A DNA stretch of 64,000 bases, from contig OY282558.1 in NCBI GenBank assembly GCA_958295665.1, positions 19,963,409-20,027,408 of the forward strand, written 5' to 3'. This document shows, piece after piece, positions 57,700 to 64,000 of this stretch. A program made the position numbers and the translations under genes. This DNA is from Tipula vernalis. Lineage: Eukaryota; Arthropoda; Insecta; Diptera; Tipulidae. How positions within the stretch are numbered: position 1 is the stretch's first letter; each line of letters starts with the position of its first letter. A model generated the notes under the pieces. That model did not search any database and had not been told where the DNA came from. It worked only from the letters and a program-made list of their open reading frames with translations.

Positions 57700-57815
57700 T
57701 TTAGTAAATTTTTTTGATTGCTGTATTTTTTAATTTGTATATGAAGGAAGCAATTTCTGAGCGGTTCTCCTTACACTTTTGAAGATGAACTCGATTAGGG
57801 TTCAAAAGCTGAGGC
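57700..57815 (+). pseudogene. PLE 3'-end fragment with hammerhead-like motif
   Basis: Sequence GATTGCTGTATTTTTTAATT and the following part align by eye with the tail of the plus-strand PLE piece at 15450-15560. It contains TTGAAGATGAACTC, loop GATTA, GGGTTCAAAAGC (57776-57812), a decayed hammerhead core with stem II still pairing. No RT coding is recognised upstream. Confidence 0.6.
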
Positions 57816-58344
57816 TTTGGTTGCAGGAAGATGGAGAGTCGGTATAATAACCTAATGAGATGATTGTAAAGTGATTTATTTTTAACAATGCTCACAAATT
57901 GAAACTGAATTCATACTCTTAACAATTTCTTCTCGTGAAGATTAGAGTCAGATTAAAACGAATATTTTTCCAGTCGCAACTTATGATTCTCTTAGTTGTC
58001 CCTGCAGAGGTAATCACAACTACCCAAAAACTTTTATGCAGAAAGTAAAACTTGATCAATCAAAGTCAACTTCTGTAATAAAGGAGATAAAACTTTATAA
58101 AATCACCGGAACATTATCTTACGATTTTTGTATTGCCTGTTTCCGCCAATTGTCACAGAAAAACATGTTGCCGTCTGACCACCCGATGTCGAAATTTTGT
58201 GTTTTTTAAAAGTTATATTTTTAAAGTTTATCTAAAGAGCTCGGCAGAACCCGGGAAATCCCGGGATTTTGAAAAACTTGATCCCGATTCCCGAGATTAA
58301 AAAGACCTCCGGGAACAGGACTCACTAATCTTATCTCACTAATT
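57816..58344. other. Spacer with CCCGGGATTT-type words
   Basis: 58250-58320 contains repeated CCCGGGA/TCCCGGGATTT words, possibly the end of a decayed DNA transposon. No gene recognised. Confidence 0.4.
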
Positions 58345-58640
58345 CTATCAACGTTTATTACTACAATTTACATTAAATTTGCTTTTTAAATAAACATTTG
58401 GATAAGTTGAAATCGAACTCATTAAAATTAGCATTAAATTGCCGACACATAGCCGGAATAGGGGCATTATGCGTATAATTGGACTTAAAAGTCGGTAAAT
58501 AAATAAAATCAACTGCACCATTTAAAATATCAGCGATAAACATAGAAGCCGCAACCTTACGCCGGTCAATCAGTGATTCCAAAATTTACAATTTTACAGC
58601 GTTCGGCATAAGGTGGTAAATTCCGTTAATTCTGCCACAT
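58345..58640 (-). pseudogene. LINE reverse transcriptase C-terminal fragment
   Basis: Minus strand. LPPYAERCKI at about 58625-58595, then a frame change, ESLIDRRKVAASMFIADILN (58580-58520) and, after a short deletion, NAPIPAMCRQFNANFNEFDF to the stop near 58374. This matches the end of Jockey-type ORF2 proteins (LPPYxxRCxLLxLxSLxxRR and a final MCxxFN). It is a 5'-truncated, decayed insertion. Confidence 0.65.
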
Positions 58641-61600
58641 TGGAAGTTTAGGATCAAACGGCAGTAATTATAATAACAATATTATTTTAGATGTGAGAAC
58701 ATCTTTAGTAGCAGGAGTAACTAAAAAATTCTATAGAAATTGTGATCCTTTAATACGAAATCGATAATTACGGAAACATCTACAACGAACACAAATAATA
58801 TTGAGTGAATGCAGAAACAATTCGTTTACACAAAATGTGTCGGATTAAAAAATCATTCTAGAACTGAATAGAAGAAGTGCCGTGCTAAACCAATCATCTC
58901 GAATCTTTGTAACTACATAAGATAGATGGAGCGAGGTAGGCATTCTTAATATGTATGTGTTATTCATGAAAACGATCCGATTCCGCTTAGGGATTGCTTC
59001 ATTTACATGTCGGTATGCATTTACACAACGACAAGACAGAATTACGGAAACAGATATTTAGCTTAAGTTTCTCGCCAATCGGAAAGCCTCTTCGTCCACA
59101 CCATTTAACAAACGCGAATTTCGAAGGAAAAAGACAATAGGGACTCATTGGTCGGTCCAGGTGTTACTTCAATATTATGTGTTGGCCTGAAAAACAACAT
59201 AAATTTAGAAAAGTTTCTCCGAAAACATGGCACGTACATATATAGCAATCCAAACATATCAAAGTGCTCAATTAAGGCAACATTCAACGAAATTTGAAGA
59301 TGCGAATTAACTTTTCACATCACAAATAAAATTAAATACAAAATGTCATAAAACATAATGTTTAAACATGTTTATGTTGTAACCATGTGCCATACTTATT
59401 TTGTGTATGTATCGAAGATTTTACCGATTAAGATGACACTCGTTATCTGGAAAATACAACTTGAAAAGTCGATTTTAGGGTTTAATTCTCGAGTTTCATC
59501 TATTTGATTGTTACAAGATGAAGTTATTTCTCTATTCCGCTTTAATAATTTTTCATTGTTGTTCAATTCATTGAATGTAAATTACGCATAAATAAGACTA
59601 TCTAAGTTTTCTTGAATGAGAAAGCCTTATTTATCCTCTATCCATCTTTTAAATTTACCAAATGAGAAAATCTCTGAGATTCGTGTTAATTGGCATAGTA
59701 GAGCAGCATTTTCATACAGTTTTCGGCAAACAAAGGTAATATCATTAAACATTGGGCTGTGCTGTTAAATCAGTGCATGTAAAGAGAATAGAACATGGGT
59801 GGGATCAGAGATGAGTAGCGTCGAAAACTAGTATTTATGACACAGTTTTCAACACTTTTTAACAAGAGTTCTTGACAGTATTTCAAAACCAGTGTTTTCG
59901 ACCTTTTTGACAGCAAAAAAACAACTGGAACATGGAAAATTGTAGCTTCATTTACAGTCAGAACTGTTTCAATAGTTTGAATAGTTTCAAAATTTACCAG
60001 TAAATTTCAGAAACTTGCTAACGAAACAATAAGTGTATTGCTTTCAACCAAAATGAGTTAGGTATTTTATTTGGTTAACGGCTGGTCAAAGCAACAGCAA
60101 AAATAAACCAAAATTTGGTCTACTTTTTTTCATGTATTTTCTTGTCAATTCGACTCTTGTGGCAGGTATTAAAACTAAAAATTTGGTTAAGATTTGTTTA
60201 ACCACTAATTTTTTTTAGGGTTAAGCTAAACTATTTTGTGGTCTATCTAGTACGATTGTTGTTGTAATTTTTTTATTTTTAGTGAAAGCAATACAAATAA
60301 TAATAATATTTTGCCACGTTTTGGCACTTTTCGACAGTTTTTGACACTTTTTGACAGTTTTCACCACAATTTAAGGCGTTGTCGTATTTTTAACAAAATT
60401 GTCGAAAACTCTCTGCCATAGAAATGCACATCTACAGGAATAGGAAATTGTCCTTTTCGCCTTTGCAATCAATGAACAATTTCCAATTATTGGATAATAG
60501 ATGTTCACGACACTCTTACACTCAATTATGACAAACCCTAAATTATGCCGTTTCTTTCTTCAAATCGACAAAACAATTGCAGCCAGATAATTAAAATCAC
60601 AGCCAAGCTGAAAAATGCATCTAATAACAGCAAAAGAGGAAAATCAATTACTTTGACATAAAATTCTAAGGCGACTACGTCAATCACATAATGAATTAAT
60701 TTTGTATATGTCAAAAATTATCATAAGATGTAACTGTTGTTATTTGGGAGTGTGGGGTTTTTTCATATAAATGTTAAAAATTAGTACAGTCTAAGACTGT
60801 GTCCGAAACCTGTGATAAATATTTTTTAGTACAAATTTTTGACATTTATTTGAAAAATATTCCCCTACATTCACAAATTTTTATTATCCTGCCCGAATCG
60901 TGTAATAATTTTTTGAAATATTTCGTCATTTTGTAGTTCGATTTTAACAGCAAGCTGTTGAATTGGCTTTCGTTTTGTAGCGTAGGGCATAGCATAACGG
61001 TATGATGGAACAATAATCTTCACCAAAGAAAATACATTACGGCATATTTAGGTTTTGAATTTTTTACAGGAAATGATACGGTCACTGGTGTGGTGGTCTC
61101 AAAGCAGAAGCGTAATACAAACTAAAAAATATTGGAGTCAACTCTATTATGGATCAAGATAAATGGTTAATGCTGTGTTGTAAGCAATGCAACGTTTTAA
61201 CTCAGTCAACCAATAAATTCAATAATAGCTTCAATAATTGTCAGGCCCAATGTAGCTCTTTACAGGGGCCAATCATCTTGCTAGAAGAAAATAATTGTCG
61301 ATAAGCAGCTGCTTGGATTTTAGAAAATAGGAAATTATCCATAAATGCTACGCTTCCTATAATATTTGTGTCACTGCAAACGATAACATCACCATTGACC
61401 AATTGACATTTTATTTTGATGATATGAATTACTAAGGCGACGATGTTGAATGTCGATCGACAATTATTCTGTTTGTGACCGTGATATGAAAGTATTCAAA
61501 AATATGTATCATAGGTTTCGGCCACAGTCTGAAATAATATTAAAAGTTCTATATCAAAAAGTCGTCTGAGGTTCAGTATTAAAACAAAAAAATATTAAAT

Positions 61601-62519
61601 CAAGTCTTCAACTTTAAAGACGGTTATTCGAAATCGCGGTTTGATTCAAATAAAATCAAGTGTATTTATTGTAAGAGATGTCTAGAAATGTTTATCTTGT
61701 AACAGCGCCTACGTCGCCGTCACAACAATTTTACTTTTATTGATTTTTTTTTTTTGTCTTGGGTACAAATAGTTACGCCTGAATGGTGATATTGCGGTAA
61801 AGCAGATTCTAATCGGTAATAATCGCAGTTTTGTACTTTTGGACTTTCCTGATAGAGGTTGCTGGTCGATCTTGATGTATTGATTTTTTTTTTTTTTTTA
61901 GCGCGAAAAGATGATATTTTTTATTTTTTATTTTTTTTCTTGTTGTTGTACAGGGCTATAAATTAAAGTAATTGGGTGGTCCGGGGTTCAGTTTTTTACT
62001 AAATTTTAATCGGTTCGGTCTTATATTAAATTTGAACCGAGCTTCGGGTCTTTGAGTGAAATTAATTCCATACCACAGTTTTTGGATGTGATTATGTCCA
62101 AATAACTGGAAAAGTTTTTTTTTATGTGAAAAAAAAAGAAAGAAATATAACAACCCAATTGATATTAAAATAATTAAAAGTAATTAATCTTGGGTAATTA
62201 TGGTTATGTTTATGATAAAGTTATCTTATTGTTAAATTTATTGGTTTTGTTATAAAAAAATAAATAAATAATAAAACATAAACTATAACAGGGGAATTCC
62301 CCGATTTACTTTATGAACGATAGTGTATAATGCAGGGATGAAAAAGTTGATCCTTTAGTACTTTTTTCGGTTCTTTTGAAAATAAAAAGTACTTCGATAC
62401 TTTTGTTCTACATTTCAGTCCTTTCAAAAATATTTATATTCAATTTTTTCTGTAAACGTTAGACAGCACCTTAGGAAGAACGGATCATTTTTCGTTGGCC
62501 AACTCATCGAATTTCGACT
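58641..62519. other. AT-rich region without recognised genes
   Basis: No domains, repeats with clear ends, or RNA genes identified. Frames of about 60-65 codons (59105-59287, 61956-62153, both minus) are unrecognised. 60320-60365 shows a short GACAGTTTTTGACAC-like local repeat. Confidence 0.4.
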
Positions 62520-64000
62520 AAATTCAAATCTAATCGCCAAAACGACTGAAAAGCGACGGCAAACTAACATAATAACGCTTTTTCGTTGTAATTTTGGTGG
62601 GCAAGCGTCTGCTTTCTAAAGTTTGTAAATGTATTAACGCGAGACGATTTATATAGGGTTCACGAACAAAACCATGGTTCCAGTTAGGTAAACGATGTAA
62701 TCCATAAATCAAAATTATTTTTGAATACTTTCGATTCTTTCGAAATGGGTGTGATAGAACGGATCCCAAATCATTAGAGGGTCATAAAGTTCCCTTGTAA
62801 TGTAGTCCACATGACCCTCTGCTTGTAATGTAGTCCACATGATTATTAAATGTAGGGTTGCACGAAAAAATAACGCCAAGATCACGAATATCAGAAACTC
62901 TGCTAATTTGCGCATTCATTAAAAAATAAGGGGCCTATATGCTAGATAAGCGTGATCGACCAAAAGGTATTACTTTGCATTTGCACGTGTTCAAGGGTAA
63001 CTTAATCTAAGCGGACCAATCACAAAAGACAACAAGTTCGTCTTGCAATTGAGCAGTGTCAATTAAAGAATTAATTGTAGCATACATTTTTAAGTCATCA
63101 GCATACAATAGAGACTTACGAAACCTGAAGCACTGAACAATATCGTCAATAAATACAGTGAACAGTAAAGGTCCCATATCTGGCATGGGAAACGGACCTG
63201 CGAAATACTCACACATTGATGTCTTGATGTCAGATAAGATGCGATCTATTTTATTGGAAAGAAATCGGATCCGAACTCAATCAAAGCTTTCGAAAAATCT
63301 GTGTAGACAACATCAACCTGGGCACGGTTTCCAACAGTCTCGAAAACGTTGCCCCAAAAAACCATCAAATTAGTAATTGTTGATTTACTCCGAACGAAGC
63401 CGGGTTGACTCGCACTTATACGTTTAATAATATGAATCTCAACTATAGATTTTATTAACGATTCAAAAAGTTTAGCTGTAACCGAGAGAATTGAGATACC
63501 TCTGTAGCATGCAATATCACTCCTTCTAAAAGATTTAAATATAGAAACTATAAATGTTTTTCTCAAATATCAGGAGACACTCCCCTTGAAAGACTCTTAT
63601 TAAACAAATAAAGTAATGGTACAGACAAAGAAAGCGCACACTTAGCCACCATCAATGATACCTGAAAAGTTAGATATATCAGAGTTATCAAAAGTGGCCT
63701 GAAAAAATTTGGCAAACGCGTCACATCATGAGGACCTGAGAATGAAACATTATTGCATGACATAATCCTCGGATAGCCACGTGAATTTCTTTTTTGATTT
63801 ATAAATGCAAAAAACCGTTTAGGATTAATCAAAATTTCACTTTGGATCTGGAAAACATACATTTTGTAAAGAAAATCGGTGAGGTACTTAAACATTTTCC
63901 ATAAATCACGATATCTAGATTTGTTGTTAATATCCCCAGAACACTTATGATTCTTAAATGCTCTAGACTTACGATTTGTGAGATTTTTTAAGCGGTGATT
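62520..64000 (-). pseudogene. Jockey-like LINE ORF2 relic running off the window
   Basis: Minus strand, continuing beyond 64000. From high to low: EILINPKRFFAFINQKRNSRGYP (about 63845-63775), CALSLSVPLLYLFNKSL (about 63640-63590), FIVSIFKS...ACYRGISILSVTAKLFESL (63560-63450), VDVVYTDFSKAL (about 63325-63285), GPLLFTVFIDDI (about 63170-63135) and LLYADDLKMYATI with an intact YADD (about 63110-63072). A C-terminal part at 62915-62530 includes WDPFYHTHFERIESIQK and RLALIHLQTLESRRL. Frameshifts and a 27-bp local duplication (62790-62840) break it. It is the same clade as the relic at 37.2-38.3 kb, but better preserved. Confidence 0.85.

Overview
This window is eukaryotic, AT-rich and packed with transposable elements. 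I recognise no host protein-coding gene, rRNA or tRNA in it. An insect is suggested, most likely a dipteran. The evidence is: spliceosomal introns of only 52-69 nt with GTAAGT-type donors; a MADF/BESS DNA-binding partner in the Harbinger element; MADF proteins being typical of insects; and short interspersed elements built like the Helentron-derived DINE-1/HINE elements of flies. The species cannot be named from what is visible.

Layout. 1-3315: a foldback-type element with ~210-bp terminal inverted repeats enclosing huge GGTATAAA octamer arrays. 6.0-10.1 kb: two decayed hAT transposases, each invaded by a small inverted-repeat element. 10.6-18.7 kb: four copies of one interspersed element family (a fifth lies at 32.2 kb) that carries a CTGTCAGT array of 3 to about 46 units, a 160-bp tandem satellite, and an inverted pair of Penelope-like (PLE) reverse-transcriptase fragments. 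21,190-24,462: a complete PIF/Harbinger element with 29-bp inverted ends, a four-exon transposase on the minus strand and a MADF...BESS gene on the plus strand. 27.0-28.7 kb: a 5'-truncated LINE with an almost intact reverse transcriptase and a poly(A) tail. 31.0-32.8 kb: a Tc1/mariner-like relic with its two ends still visible, split by the fifth interspersed copy. 37.2-38.9 kb: a LINE relic beside the 5' half of a second mariner-like element. 42,165-45,405: a complete Tigger/jerky (pogo) element inserted in a 2.8-kb G-poor tract. It contains a 51-bp retroposon with a 16-bp target duplication. 47.0-48.5 kb: another pogo/jerky relic. 50.5-54.0 kb: a LINE with PHD-finger ORF1, endonuclease and RT remains, and an AAAT-repeat tail. 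57.1-57.8 kb: PLE-related sequence, including a palindromic insertion with two opposed hammerhead-ribozyme cores. 58.4-58.6 kb and 62.5-64.0 kb: further LINE relics, the last running off the window.

Nothing here forms a host operon or pathway. The coherent units are the elements themselves: transposase plus terminal repeats, LINE ORF1 plus ORF2, and non-autonomous elements that must borrow machinery. Most coding copies are broken by stops, frameshifts or deletions, so this looks like nested, mostly dead accessory DNA between genes. The most unusual items are the double hammerhead palindrome, the length-variable CTGTCAGT family with its neighbouring satellite, the octamer-filled foldback element and the two-gene Harbinger element.
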